Assembly (NCBI GenBank): GCA_005776885.1 | Contig: SXOD01000031.1 | Location: forward strand, 1 to 50,151 | Source of the DNA: Planctomycetia bacterium | Lineage (GTDB): Bacteria > Planctomycetota > Phycisphaerae > Phycisphaerales > SM1A02 | Direction of reading: 5' to 3' | Length of the DNA stretch: 50,151 bases | In this document: piece after piece, positions 1 to 8,130 of the stretch | Layout: each line of letters opens with the position of its first letter | Numbering within the stretch: position 1 is the first letter of the stretch | The notes under the pieces: generated by a model | What the model saw: the letters and a program-made list of their open reading frames with translations, nothing else | The model's database searches: none | What the model was told of the DNA's origin: nothing | Position numbers and translations under genes: made by a program

Positions 1-31
1 GAGGCCGCAGGTTCAAATCCTGTCACCCCGA
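1..31 (+). tRNA. 3' end of a tRNA, probably tRNA-Pro (5' part lies outside the window)
   Basis: The first 31 bases fold as a T arm followed by the 3' acceptor strand. Positions 7-11 (GCAGG) pair with 19-23 (CCTGT) around the loop TTCAAAT, positions 24-30 (CACCCCG) are the acceptor strand, and position 31 is an A discriminator. The acceptor predicts a 5' end CGGGGTG, which together with the A discriminator is typical of bacterial tRNA-Pro. CCA is not encoded (CTT follows). The anticodon is outside the window, so the amino-acid identity is inferred. Confidence 0.75.
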
Positions 32-102
32 CTTGCCGGCGATCAGCGGGAAAATCAACGGGATTTCAAGGCAGATCGACTCGCCCCGGGACCCCCTGCT
101 GC

Positions 103-108
103 TACGTT
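103..108 (+). promoter_or_regulatory. Possible leaderless -10 element (TACGTT) for the dockerin gene
   Basis: TACGTT ends 7 bases before the ATG at 116, and no Shine-Dalgarno sequence lies between. This spacing recurs before many genes here and would place the transcription start at or next to the start codon. No good -35 is visible. Confidence 0.4.
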
Positions 109-115
109 GTTGTCC

Positions 116-1015
116 ATGAGGTTGTCCAGGCTGTCATCCATGAGACTCCGCCCGGTCCACGCCATCGTCACACTGGCCCCACTGTTGCAGCCGCTATCGC
201 TCCTCCCGGCCGGCATCGCCAGCGCGGCTCCGCATGGCGGCGGCGGAGGCAGCGGCGGAGGCGGCGGCGGCAGCGGCGGCTGCAACCCCTTCCAGATCGG
301 CACCGCCAGCGGCGAGCTCTACTGCTTCGCGCAGGCTGACGGATTGTCGCAGTCACTCACCGTCCCCGCGACCGCCGACGCGCTCCTCGGCGCCGAGGTC
401 TTTGGCCAACGCGCGATCAACACGCCGATCGACCCCAACTACGCCTTCTCGCAGGGATTCATCATGCTCGCGCAGGGCGACCTCTTCGGGGTCGATGTCC
501 TGGGGCGCGGCTCCGCGCAGGCAGGGTCCGGCTACGCCTTCGCACGAACCGATGCCACCGCGTATGTCAACCTCTCCACCTCCACGGTGCAGCGCGTGCA
601 GGGCTTCTATTCGATTCACGGTCAAGGCATCAGTGACCTGATGATTCGCCTGCGGGAGGTGGGAGCGGTCGATTCGGTGATCGAGGCGTCCGTGAGCACC
701 TACATCACCCCTGATTCCGTCGAGGGAAACTTCGTCGTCATGCTTCCCGCGACGGACTACTCGTTCCAGGTCTACGGCACGGTGCAGGCGAACTCGAGCT
801 TTGCAAACCCCGACCAGGGTCTCTACGGTGGCTACATGTACATGTCGTGTGTGCAGCCTGCGGATGTGGACGGGAGCGGCACGATTGACGCGGGCGACCT
901 GTCGCTCATGTTGGCGTCATGGGGCGGCGCCGCGCCGTATCACATCGCCGACCTGGACCAAGATGGCTTTGTTGGGGCGGCCGACTTGGCGCTGCTCCTC
1001 GCGGCGTGGGACTGA
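116..1015 (+). CDS. Secreted dockerin-domain protein with Gly-rich N-terminus
   Basis: The 299-residue protein begins with a signal peptide (about residues 1-40, hydrophobic LAPLLQPLSLLPAG, cleavage near IASA-AP). A glycine-rich linker follows at about 43-58. The middle region (about 60-245) is rich in Gly, Ser, Thr and aromatic residues, as expected for a beta fold, and I do not recognise it. The last 50 residues hold two Ca-binding loops, DVDGSGTIDAGDL and DLDQDGFVGAADL, each followed by an LLASW/LLAAW motif: a dockerin type I-like module. Dockerins bind cohesins, so the protein is probably attached to the cell surface or an extracellular scaffold. The ATG at 116 was chosen over an upstream TTG at 107 because of the TACGTT element 7 bases before it; a second ATG at 140 is possible. 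Confidence 0.8.
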   Translation: MRLSRLSSMRLRPVHAIVTLAPLLQPLSLLPAGIASAAPHGGGGGSGGGGGGSGGCNPFQIGTASGELYCFAQADGLSQSLTVPATADALLGAEVFGQRAINTPIDPNYAFSQGFIMLAQGDLFGVDVLGRGSAQAGSGYAFARTDATAYVNLSTSTVQRVQGFYSIHGQGISDLMIRLREVGAVDSVIEASVSTYITPDSVEGNFVVMLPATDYSFQVYGTVQANSSFANPDQGLYGGYMYMSCVQPADVDGSGTIDAGDLSLMLASWGGAAPYHIADLDQDGFVGAADLALLLAAWD

Positions 1016-1033
1016 TCGAATCGGACCCTGATG

Positions 1034-1069
1034 GCCCCGGCAGTCCCGACAGCCCCGGCCGTCCCGACA
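1034..1069. repeat. 18-bp direct tandem repeat, two copies
   Basis: GCCCCGGCAGTCCCGACA (1034-1051) is followed directly by a copy with one difference (1052-1069). It fills most of the 72-base gap between two convergent gene ends. No hairpin terminator is seen there. Confidence 0.7.
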
Positions 1070-1087
1070 CTGCTTGCGCACGCTTGA

Positions 1088-2179
1088 TCACCGCGCCGAC
1101 GCGAAGTCGCGGCCGGTGATGCCGCCGGTCGTGAGCAAGTGCCAACTGGACAGATCCGAGCCCGAGGCCGTGGATGAGAAGATGCCGAGCTCCCCCAGCG
1201 GCGTATCTCGACTCCACAGCCGCTCACCAGACTGCTTGTAGACGAGCGCATCGTCATCGTGGGCACGCGCCCGCGATGGCGCTCCGACATGCCCGTCAAA
1301 GAACAGTGTCATCGGTGTCGACTCCGACGCAGCGTTGTATGCAGGGACCAGCGTCCCCTCAGGCAGCGGAGCACCCGCGCACCAGTTGATCTCCGCCATC
1401 TGGCTCTTGAGGTCGGGGTAGAGGCACTGGGCGACGCTGGGCGACTGGAACCCGTGCACAAGCGACTGCGGTGCCGTGTACCCGCCCTGGGTCGGCGAAC
1501 GGAACACATCTGGATGGAACATCGCGGAGATGCTGAAGCAGTAACTGCTCAAGAGCACATTGTTCCCCGTGTAGGCGGGGATGACGAACTCCGCCGGGTT
1601 GTCCAGCGCGACTGGCTCCACCCAGGACATCGTGGATCGATCGTTGGGAGAATAAAAGACCGGCGCATAGAACCGGTCGTCGACCAGATGCCGAAATCCT
1701 GCGGCGTTGGGGAATCGGTAACTGCCAAACTCCCAGCCACACCCCGCGCCGCCGGCAGGCCAGACAGTGCACCAGTTGAAGCAGTTGCCCGGATATGAAG
1801 CTGGGCAGGAACCTCCACCCAACCAGTAGGCCCAGATACCGCCTCCCGAGTCGGTACCGAACTTCAGGCTGGGGTGGCACGACACCGCCAGGTATTGGGA
1901 GCAGTTCCCGCCAAAGGCACCTATGTCGTCTCGATGCCACTGCGGGTTTCGCCCCGAATACTCCTCGTTGTAGGCGGACAACCCCTGCGCCATGGCTCGG
2001 AGGTTGGACATCGACACCAGGCTTCCAGACTGCTCTCGCCCTCGGTCGGCCTGGACCGTGATCACCGCGATGAGCACGATGAGGCACGCCACGACGACGG
2101 CCAGCTCGATGAGGGTGAATGCGCGCGCTGCGTTCGGGGCGCGAGGTGGAATTGCTCCGTGAGACTTCACTTTGGTCAT
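1088..2179 (-). CDS. Type IV prepilin-like protein with H-X9-DG type C-terminus
   Basis: The 363-residue protein has a class III (type IV pilin) signal: a basic leader of 20 residues, then AFTLIELAVVVACLIVLIAV, with Glu at +5 of the predicted mature end and a long hydrophobic helix. The residue before the cleavage site is Ala rather than the usual Gly. Near the C-terminus FFDGHVG matches the DG part of the H-X9-DG feature of planctomycete prepilin-like proteins. Such proteins are processed by PilD-type peptidase and assemble into pili or a type II secretion pseudopilus; no other pilus gene is nearby. The start codon overlaps the stop of the upstream FG-GAP gene (ATGA, 2176-2179), so the two are probably translationally coupled. 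A GGGGGGTGG stretch precedes the ATG. Confidence 0.8.
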   Translation of the reverse strand: MTKVKSHGAIPPRAPNAARAFTLIELAVVVACLIVLIAVITVQADRGREQSGSLVSMSNLRAMAQGLSAYNEEYSGRNPQWHRDDIGAFGGNCSQYLAVSCHPSLKFGTDSGGGIWAYWLGGGSCPASYPGNCFNWCTVWPAGGAGCGWEFGSYRFPNAAGFRHLVDDRFYAPVFYSPNDRSTMSWVEPVALDNPAEFVIPAYTGNNVLLSSYCFSISAMFHPDVFRSPTQGGYTAPQSLVHGFQSPSVAQCLYPDLKSQMAEINWCAGAPLPEGTLVPAYNAASESTPMTLFFDGHVGAPSRARAHDDDALVYKQSGERLWSRDTPLGELGIFSSTASGSDLSSWHLLTTGGITGRDFASAR

Positions 2180-3693
2180 GGCACCACCCCCCAGTTGGAA
2201 AGGAGTATCGCGATGTCGTTGCCGTTTACCACGCCGTCGTGGTTGAGATCCTCCGCGCACAGCGGGCAATCGCCGTTCAGGATCGCGCCCAAGACTCGCG
2301 CCAAGTCCTGGCCATCGACCCCACCATCGTGGTTGAGGTCGCCGTTGGAGCCGGGGTCATTGACGATCGCGACGACTCCTCCAGCGAGCGGCTCGCCGCT
2401 GCCGGAGGGAGTGCCGGGGGCCGCGATCGCACCCCAGAATCCCGAGAGGTCTGCAGATGCATCAGCGGCCACGGCGATCGACGCGCCGAGGGCGTCGTCC
2501 CCTGCTCCGGTCGAGACATGAACCACCTGGAAGGACCCGTCGACGAACTGGTAGTCCGCGAAACCGCCGCCCCATGGCTCCGACGGGTCTGATGACACGA
2601 TGCCGACTCGGAGTTGGGGCCAGACCGCTTGCAAGGCGACGGCCGTGCCGAAGCCGCTGCAATCGACCCCATTCGGTGGCGACAGGACCTGCGACAGTGC
2701 CCAAGTGATGTCCGGCTCCACGCCCGTGCGTTCGTAGATAAACACGGAGCCGGGCATGCCGTCAACGCCCGGGCTCCCTGCAGCGAGCCGCGTCCCGTCC
2801 GTGGCGATCGACGCACCGAAGCGCGACCCATCGACCCACGCTGACCCTTCATTCCAGAGGATCGAGTTCGCCGTCACGCCAGCATCGCCCAACTCAAAAC
2901 ACTCCACGACGCCCCCGGAGTACTGCGAGACCACGAAGAGGCTCGATCCCGCGACCAACACCTCAGAGCCAAACCGATTTTGACCGGCCGCTGCATACAC
3001 GGACTGCAGCTGAACGAGGGGTTCCCATGGCCCCGCGACGCCAGCCGTGCTTCGGTAGACATGCGCAATGCCGGGACGGTCGGGCCCGCCGCCGCCCGGC
3101 TCGCCGATCACGACATGACTCTGCGACTCGCCAAGGTCGACCGACACGGACGCACCGAAGCGGGCCAGTTCACTAGCGACCGGCGAGAGGACTCGCATCA
3201 CTCTCGTTGGCATCAGGCCCGCGACTGAGAGGCTGTAGACCTCCACGGCACCAACATCCCTCGTCGTGCCCAAGTCTTCTCCCGGCGCACCAATGACCAG
3301 AGCTCCGTTCGCGCCCACGCCCGCGCCCACGCCGGGGTCCAACGACATGCTCGCGCCAAACTGCGCGCCGCGCTGCATCACCTCGGGGAAGATCGATCCA
3401 ATGAAGGTGACCTGCGGCCCCCAGCCCTCCACACCAAAGACATCCACCCGACCTGAATGGAGCATCGGGATCCTGGAGTACGGGACGCCGGCGAAGAGTC
3501 GATCACGCTTGTGCGACACCGCGACCGTGGTGCCGAAACACTCGCCCTTCGCGGCGTAGGGACTCTGCACAAGGACTTCGTGCTCCGTTCCGGCCACCGC
3601 CAGGCCGCACATCGCGGCGGCGGCGAGCGACGCAGCGCCACTCGCAACGAATCGCCGCGCGCTCCGATGGATGTTCCTCGGTCGGCGCGTCAT
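2176..3693 (-). CDS. Secreted seven-repeat FG-GAP (integrin-like propeller) protein with C-terminal dockerin
   Basis: The 505-residue protein starts with a signal peptide (MTRRPRNI..., hydrophobic AASLAAAAMCGLAVAG). It then has seven FG-GAP-like repeats recognisable by their starts: FGTTVAV, FGASMSL, FGASVSV, FGSEVLV, FGASIAT, FGTAVAL and LGASIAV. This is the blade number of an integrin-alpha beta-propeller. The C-terminus has two Ca loops, DLNHDGGVDGQDL and DLNHDGVVNGNDI, ending in LLSNWG, a dockerin-like module. The likely role is extracellular binding or adhesion. The ATG at 3693 is preceded by AGGAG about 8 bases upstream; an in-frame upstream extension to 3771 only reads through tandem repeats. 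The gene has its own candidate promoter and is coupled to the prepilin gene. Confidence 0.82.
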   Translation of the reverse strand: MTRRPRNIHRSARRFVASGAASLAAAAMCGLAVAGTEHEVLVQSPYAAKGECFGTTVAVSHKRDRLFAGVPYSRIPMLHSGRVDVFGVEGWGPQVTFIGSIFPEVMQRGAQFGASMSLDPGVGAGVGANGALVIGAPGEDLGTTRDVGAVEVYSLSVAGLMPTRVMRVLSPVASELARFGASVSVDLGESQSHVVIGEPGGGGPDRPGIAHVYRSTAGVAGPWEPLVQLQSVYAAAGQNRFGSEVLVAGSSLFVVSQYSGGVVECFELGDAGVTANSILWNEGSAWVDGSRFGASIATDGTRLAAGSPGVDGMPGSVFIYERTGVEPDITWALSQVLSPPNGVDCSGFGTAVALQAVWPQLRVGIVSSDPSEPWGGGFADYQFVDGSFQVVHVSTGAGDDALGASIAVAADASADLSGFWGAIAAPGTPSGSGEPLAGGVVAIVNDPGSNGDLNHDGGVDGQDLARVLGAILNGDCPLCAEDLNHDGVVNGNDIAILLSNWGVVP

Positions 3694-3694
3694 T

Positions 3695-3748
3695 GGACTC
3701 ACTCCTGGGTTCGTTCCTGGGCTCAATCCTTGGCTCATTCGCAGTCTC
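3695..3748. repeat. Degenerate 12-bp tandem repeat spanning the ribosome-binding region
   Basis: Four and a half units occur just upstream of the FG-GAP start codon. On the plus strand they are GGACTC, ACTCCTGGGTTC, GTTCCTGGGCTC, AATCCTTGGCTC and ATTCGCAGTCTC. On the coding (minus) strand three successive units carry AAGGA, CAGGA and CAGGAG, that is, repeated Shine-Dalgarno-like cores; the last is in the right place for the start codon at 3693. Confidence 0.7.
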
Positions 3749-3783
3749 ATGTTTAGGGCCTCCGCCCCCACAACCGTCCAAAA

Positions 3784-3811
3784 AGCATATTCGCGGTTTT
3801 CGAGGTGTCAA
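3784..3811 (-). promoter_or_regulatory. Candidate sigma-70 promoter for the FG-GAP/prepilin unit
   Basis: On the minus strand TTGACA (3811-3806), a 16-base spacer and TATGCT (3789-3784) form a strong promoter match. The -35 box contains the TGA stop codon of the upstream DUF1697 gene. The predicted leader is about 85 bases and contains the 12-bp repeats. Confidence 0.55.
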
Positions 3812-4377
3812 CCCCCAAAGCCGGAAATATCGAACAAAGCCTTCACCGTGTTCCAGTTTCTGGCGGTTCCGACCGTTCCAAGCGACCGTTCCAGGTAGTC
3901 CGGCGTGAGCTTGGTGGAGCCCGCCCCGGAGGCGTAGCGCAGGTAGAGCTCGCATCCCTTGAGCACGAACTCGTCGCCAGGGCTGCGCTTGGGGTCAAGC
4001 GAGCGCGAGGCCGCGGCGGTTGGCTTGGCGGCCAGGAACATCACGGCCAAGAGTCGGTTGACCTCGTCGGGATCGTCCCCAGCGCGAGCCAATGGATGCG
4101 AGCGCGCGACGGCCGCAAGTTGACGCGCACTTCGCACGACGACTGCCGGCGCGAATCCCAGTCGCAGGTGGATCGCCTCGGTGAGCCTGGTCCCAATGGC
4201 GGGGAGCAGTCGATCGCTCACTTCCGCAACCGCGTTCCCACTCTGGAGATAGGTGACCACGGAGAGTGCGCCAATCCGCTCCAGCTCCTCCACCAGCACC
4301 TTCATGGGGAGTCGATTCCGACCCCCGACATTGACACCCTTGAGGAGGACCACGACTCGTGAGGCGGCGCCGGGCAT
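3808..4377 (-). CDS. DUF1697 family protein
   Basis: The 189-residue protein matches the DUF1697 family along its length. The N-terminus VVLLKGVNVGGRNRLPM corresponds to the family signature (LLRGINVGGKNRIPM), followed by TYLQSGNAV, another conserved segment. The C-terminal part contains TARNWNTVKAL, which fits the conserved RNWNT motif. The function of the family is unknown; it is cytosolic and has no signal peptide. The ATG at 4377 is the only good start before the conserved N-terminus. The gene runs leftwards ahead of the FG-GAP gene but is separated from it by 114 bases holding a promoter, so they are probably separate units. Confidence 0.85.
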   Translation of the reverse strand: MPGAASRVVVLLKGVNVGGRNRLPMKVLVEELERIGALSVVTYLQSGNAVAEVSDRLLPAIGTRLTEAIHLRLGFAPAVVVRSARQLAAVARSHPLARAGDDPDEVNRLLAVMFLAAKPTAAASRSLDPKRSPGDEFVLKGCELYLRYASGAGSTKLTPDYLERSLGTVGTARNWNTVKALFDISGFGG

Positions 4378-4405
4378 GGAGGCTTCGGAAGGCTAGGTCC
4401 CTCCC

Positions 4406-4456
4406 CGGTTATCGGTGGGAATGTGCCCCTCAGAGGCACATTCCCACCGATAACCG
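4406..4456. repeat. Palindromic hairpin element, copy 1
   Basis: A 22-base arm (4406-4427, starting CGGTTATCGGTGGGAATGTG) is perfectly complementary to 4435-4456, with a 7-base loop CCTCAGA. It lies between two divergently transcribed genes (DUF1697 leftwards, repeat protein rightwards), which argues against a simple terminator role. Its outer 20 bases are identical to those of copy 2 near 8.1 kb. Confidence 0.9.
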
Positions 4457-4662
4457 AAGCTGGACGCAGGTCGCAGGGGCCAGGACCCCAAATGACGCTC
4501 GATCCTTCCGGCAATTCCATAGATTTTCTTGAGAATTTTGGAACCGCTTTCGCTCCAACGGCCAGACGTCGTTCTCTCTCTACGGAGCGCCACTGGTCAA
4601 TTGTTTTCCGCACGGGCGGGGGCACTGGCGGCGCGATGTACCGGTTCAGACAGGAGACACTC

Positions 4663-7600
4663 ATGAATCCGGAATTCCGAGTCCTTATGGCGACGACGCT
4701 GTCGATCGCAGTCCTTTCATGTTGCTCGCTTCCGGCGATGGCCGGCGGCGGTGACGACCCGAATGTCACGCAGGGTCCGATTCGCGTGACGATGGAAGAG
4801 CTCCGGGCCACCTACGCCGACGACACGTTCGACGGCGGTGACGCGTTCCTCACGGCCGTCGCGGAGTACCTCCCCTCGCCAGGGACGGTGGTGTCGCAGG
4901 CATGCGGGGTGACCTGGCGCGTGGGCGACTTGGTCCGTGCCACCGTCGACAACCCAAGCGGGTTCGCCTGCGTGGTGGCTGGCGACACGGGGCGCATCCT
5001 CTCCTCTGCAGCAACCGGTCAGCTCCTCGTGGAGTGGGCGGGCAAGAACTGCGGCCACGACGGCAACGGCCATGCCGTGGCGCCAGTGGCGGCGAATGAT
5101 GGTCGATCCCGCTGGTACGTCGAGTGTGGCGAAGTGACGCCGGTCGCCTCGGGCAAGGGTGGCGAAGCCGCCAACTGCAACTTCGACTCCTTCGAGCAGA
5201 ACGAGCGCGTGCTCAACTACTACGACGGCGGCGAAGGCGACGAAGGCTCCGGCCCCGGACCCAACTGGGGTACGGTGTACTCCTTCAACGTGAAGGCGTT
5301 GAACGAGTACAACGGGGAAAACGAGCCCGACCAGGGCATCGTGTACTCCAAGCTCGCGCCGAAGTCGGTCATCAACTTCGCGGTTCCGATCGAGGCCATC
5401 TCGTTCAGCTACACGAGCAGCGTCGAAGTGACGGTCACGTTCCACTCGGGAACCGGTGCCGAAGGCGACTTGCTTGGCACCGCGACCATCCAGCCGAATG
5501 TCGACGGCGCTCCCTACACCACGTGGAGCGGCTTCGAGGCGTCCTGGAAGGGCGAGGCACACTCGATCATGATCTCGGGCCCCAACAACCGCTGGGGCGC
5601 GGACCAGGTCCAGTACTCGCTGGTCCCGCCGTGCATCGTCGGCGACTGCAACGACAACGGCGTCTGCGATGACGACGAAATCAAGCAGAATCCGGAGATC
5701 GACTGCGATGGCGACGGCGTCATCGACACTTGCGCGATCGACAATGACCCGAAGCTTGACTGCGATGGCGACGGCGTCATCGACTCTTGCCAGATCGATG
5801 CCGACCCCTCGGACGACTGCGACGGCAACGGCGTCGTGGACACGTGCGAGCTCAGCGGCAACGACTGCGACGGCAACGGTGTCCTTGACACCTGCGACCT
5901 CGCGGGCGGCGCCACCGACTGCGACAAGGACGGCATCCTCGATTCCTGCGAGATCGCGGCCGACCCGAGCCTCGATTGCAACAACACCGGCACGCTCGAC
6001 TTCTGCGACCTGCAGAACGGCGCGGCGGTGGATTGCAACGGGAACATGATCCCGGACTCCTGCGACATCGCCAGCGGCTTCTCCGCCGACGTCGATAGCG
6101 ACGGCATCCCGGACACCTGCGAGACCGACTGCAACGGCAACGCCATCCCCGACGACTACGAAGTCGCCACGGGCATGACGCCCGACTGCAACGGCAACTT
6201 GATCCCGGATTCCTGCGACATCTCGACCGGCGCGGAAGTCGACTGCGATGCCGACGGCGTCCCCGACTCGTGCGAGCTCGTTGACGGGACTGGCTTCGAT
6301 TGCAACAACAACGGCACGCTGGACAACTGCGACATCGCAGGCGGCGACCCGGACTGCAACGGGAACGGCATCCCCGACACCTGTGACCTGGCCTCTGGCA
6401 CGGCGCAGGACTGCAACGGGAACTCGATCCCGGACTCCTGCGACATCGCCGGCGGCACGTCCTCGGACTGCAACGCCAACGCGCGGCCCGACGAGTGTGA
6501 CATCGCCAGCGGCACGTCCAACGACTGCCAGGGGAATGGCACGCCCGATGAGTGCGAGCCTGATCCGGAAGGCGATGGCATCCCCAACGATTGCGAGCCC
6601 CGCGAGGGCATCGTGATGACGGGCCCCAACCCCGGTGATTGCCACTCGGTGGGCAGCGACCTGTGGTACGACGTTTACGTCTACAACCCGCAGATCGTCC
6701 TCGTCGCCGGCCAGTTCTCCGTGAACTTCAGCAACACGCTGGAGCTCATCGAAGTGCTGCCTGGTGACGCGCCCTTCACGTCGATCCCGCTCACGATCCC
6801 CAACAACGCCGCTGGAACCGTGTTCTTCATCTCCAGCGTCGAGGGTGGTGGAACCGGCACGTTGGCCGACAGCCTCGTCGCGCGCCTGCACTTCCGTGCA
6901 GCGTCCGATGACTGCAGCCCAGCCGACACGCAGGTGCAGTTCAACCCGGCCTTCGCCCCGCTCCTCATCGCGAACGGCGGCGGCACCGGCTACGCACTGC
7001 CCTACACCAACCCGGAGCCCATCCGCATCGACGGCACTGCCCCGATGCTGGACGGCGTCCCGGCTGACCTGGATGTGCCGGCCGACGCGGGTGCGGGCTG
7101 CTTCGCGCAGCGCACGCTCACGCCGCCCGCCGCCAGCGACAACTGCGGCACCGTGAACCTCACCTGGGCCCGCAGTGACGACGCTGAGCTCTCGGCCGCC
7201 TGGCCGTGCGGCACCACCATCGTCACCTGGACGGCGACCGACGCCTGCGGCTGGACCACCACGGCCCAGACCAGCGTCACCGTCCAGAGCCACCACCTGC
7301 TCCACCTCGCCGTGGACTACGCAGGCACCGGCTACGGCGACTCCATGGGTCGATGCATCGACTTCAACCTCGGCTCGCACCAGTTCAGCGAAGTCCTCGA
7401 CTTCGTCGGCGGCTCCGCGACGGCGACGGTGGAAGTGCCCATCGGCGACTATGGGTGTGCGGACGCTGACGATCGCCTCCACAGCTTGGCAAGCCAGGCC
7501 GCGGTGGTCATCCAAGGCACCGACTACGCCCTCAACGTGGCCGGCGACAACGCCCTGGTGAACGGTGACCTCAACGATGACAACTCCATCGACGTGATCG

Positions 7601-7929
7601 ACTGGGGCATCTACGTTGTGCGCGCCGGCACCGAGGCCGCCGTCGACACCGACTGCGAGACTGAGCCGTTCCACGCTTGCTTCAACGGCGACGGCAGTGT
7701 CAGCGGCGACGACGGCAGCTTCATCCTGGAGAACATCCTCCGGGGCGGTGCGGCCGGCTGCTCGCCAGCGGACTCTGCCCTCGTTGCCCGCACCAGCATC
7801 ACCGTGCGTGACCTGGAGCGGATCGCAGGCAAGGATGCGTGGAAGGCCGACCTGAACCGTGACGGCGTCGTGGATCTCCGCGACGTCAGCGCGGCGCAGG
7901 ATCGTGCTCGCACCACGGCGACTCGCTGA
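4663..7929 (+). CDS. Large secreted protein: Ca-binding DCxGNG repeats, cohesin-like, HYR-like and dockerin-like regions
   Basis: The 1,088-residue protein has a signal peptide (about 1-27, LSIAVLSCCSLPAMA). Residues about 30-325 form an unassigned N-terminal region with Trp- and Cys-containing segments. Residues about 327-646 hold 16 or more units of the form DCDGDGVIDTC / DCNGNGIPDTCDIASG, resembling thrombospondin type 3 Ca-binding repeats. Residues about 650-790 (VYNPQIVLVAGQFSVNFS...LELIEVLPGDAPF) look like a cohesin fold. Residues about 790-875 resemble a HYR/Ig-like domain (PPAASDNCGTVNLTW...WTATDACGW). The C-terminus has Ca loops DLNDDNSIDVIDW and DLNRDGVVDLRDV, dockerin-like. The ATG at 4663 has GGAG at 4653-4656. 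It is probably a surface or matrix protein; the domain assignments are by eye. Confidence 0.8.
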   Translation: MNPEFRVLMATTLSIAVLSCCSLPAMAGGGDDPNVTQGPIRVTMEELRATYADDTFDGGDAFLTAVAEYLPSPGTVVSQACGVTWRVGDLVRATVDNPSGFACVVAGDTGRILSSAATGQLLVEWAGKNCGHDGNGHAVAPVAANDGRSRWYVECGEVTPVASGKGGEAANCNFDSFEQNERVLNYYDGGEGDEGSGPGPNWGTVYSFNVKALNEYNGENEPDQGIVYSKLAPKSVINFAVPIEAISFSYTSSVEVTVTFHSGTGAEGDLLGTATIQPNVDGAPYTTWSGFEASWKGEAHSIMISGPNNRWGADQVQYSLVPPCIVGDCNDNGVCDDDEIKQNPEIDCDGDGVIDTCAIDNDPKLDCDGDGVIDSCQIDADPSDDCDGNGVVDTCELSGNDCDGNGVLDTCDLAGGATDCDKDGILDSCEIAADPSLDCNNTGTLDFCDLQNGAAVDCNGNMIPDSCDIASGFSADVDSDGIPDTCETDCNGNAIPDDYEVATGMTPDCNGNLIPDSCDISTGAEVDCDADGVPDSCELVDGTGFDCNNNGTLDNCDIAGGDPDCNGNGIPDTCDLASGTAQDCNGNSIPDSCDIAGGTSSDCNANARPDECDIASGTSNDCQGNGTPDECEPDPEGDGIPNDCEPREGIVMTGPNPGDCHSVGSDLWYDVYVYNPQIVLVAGQFSVNFSNTLELIEVLPGDAPFTSIPLTIPNNAAGTVFFISSVEGGGTGTLADSLVARLHFRAASDDCSPADTQVQFNPAFAPLLIANGGGTGYALPYTNPEPIRIDGTAPMLDGVPADLDVPADAGAGCFAQRTLTPPAASDNCGTVNLTWARSDDAELSAAWPCGTTIVTWTATDACGWTTTAQTSVTVQSHHLLHLAVDYAGTGYGDSMGRCIDFNLGSHQFSEVLDFVGGSATATVEVPIGDYGCADADDRLHSLASQAAVVIQGTDYALNVAGDNALVNGDLNDDNSIDVIDWGIYVVRAGTEAAVDTDCETEPFHACFNGDGSVSGDDGSFILENILRGGAAGCSPADSALVARTSITVRDLERIAGKDAWKADLNRDGVVDLRDVSAAQDRARTTATR

Positions 7930-7957
7930 GTGATTTGATCTGAGTTCTCCTGAGTTC

Positions 7958-7981
7958 GGGGTGGCCCTTCGGGGCCACCCC
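7958..7981 (+). terminator. Hairpin downstream of the repeat-protein gene
   Basis: A perfect 10-bp GC-rich stem (GGGGTGGCCC / GGGCCACCCC) is closed by a TTCG tetraloop, 28 bases after the stop codon. It is followed by pyrimidines (CTTCCC) rather than a clean T run, so the intrinsic terminator assignment is moderate. A weaker second stem (CCCCCG / CGGGGG) follows at about 7990-8005. Confidence 0.6.
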
Positions 7982-8068
7982 CTTCCCAAGCCCCCGTCTC
8001 GGGGGGTCAGCCACCCTCGGGTGTGCTGGCCCCCCTTTCTTGTTGGTGGACGATTGGCTGTGTCCGGC

Positions 8069-8123
8069 CCCGGTTATCGGTGGGAATGTGACCCTGAGGG
8101 TCACATTCCCACCGATAACCGGG
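8069..8123. repeat. Palindromic hairpin element, copy 2 (perfect 27-bp arms)
   Basis: Positions 8069-8095 are perfectly complementary to 8097-8123 around a single central G (8096), giving a 55-base palindrome. It sits between convergent gene ends (repeat protein and SulP). The central part (TGACCCT-G-AGGGTCA) is the same as in copy 3 and differs from copy 1. No T run follows on either strand. Confidence 0.92.
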
Positions 8124-8130
8124 AGGGGAC

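Noticed and set aside
4717-7989. 1,090-residue open frame antisense to the repeat protein
   Set aside because: It mirrors a GC-rich repetitive gene and has no domains or start signals; the plus strand has a signal peptide, RBS and recognisable domains.
8036-8130. Hairpin copy 2 as an ordinary intrinsic terminator only
   Set aside because: It has no T run, a different GC hairpin already follows the upstream gene, and the same element (copy 1) lies between divergent genes.
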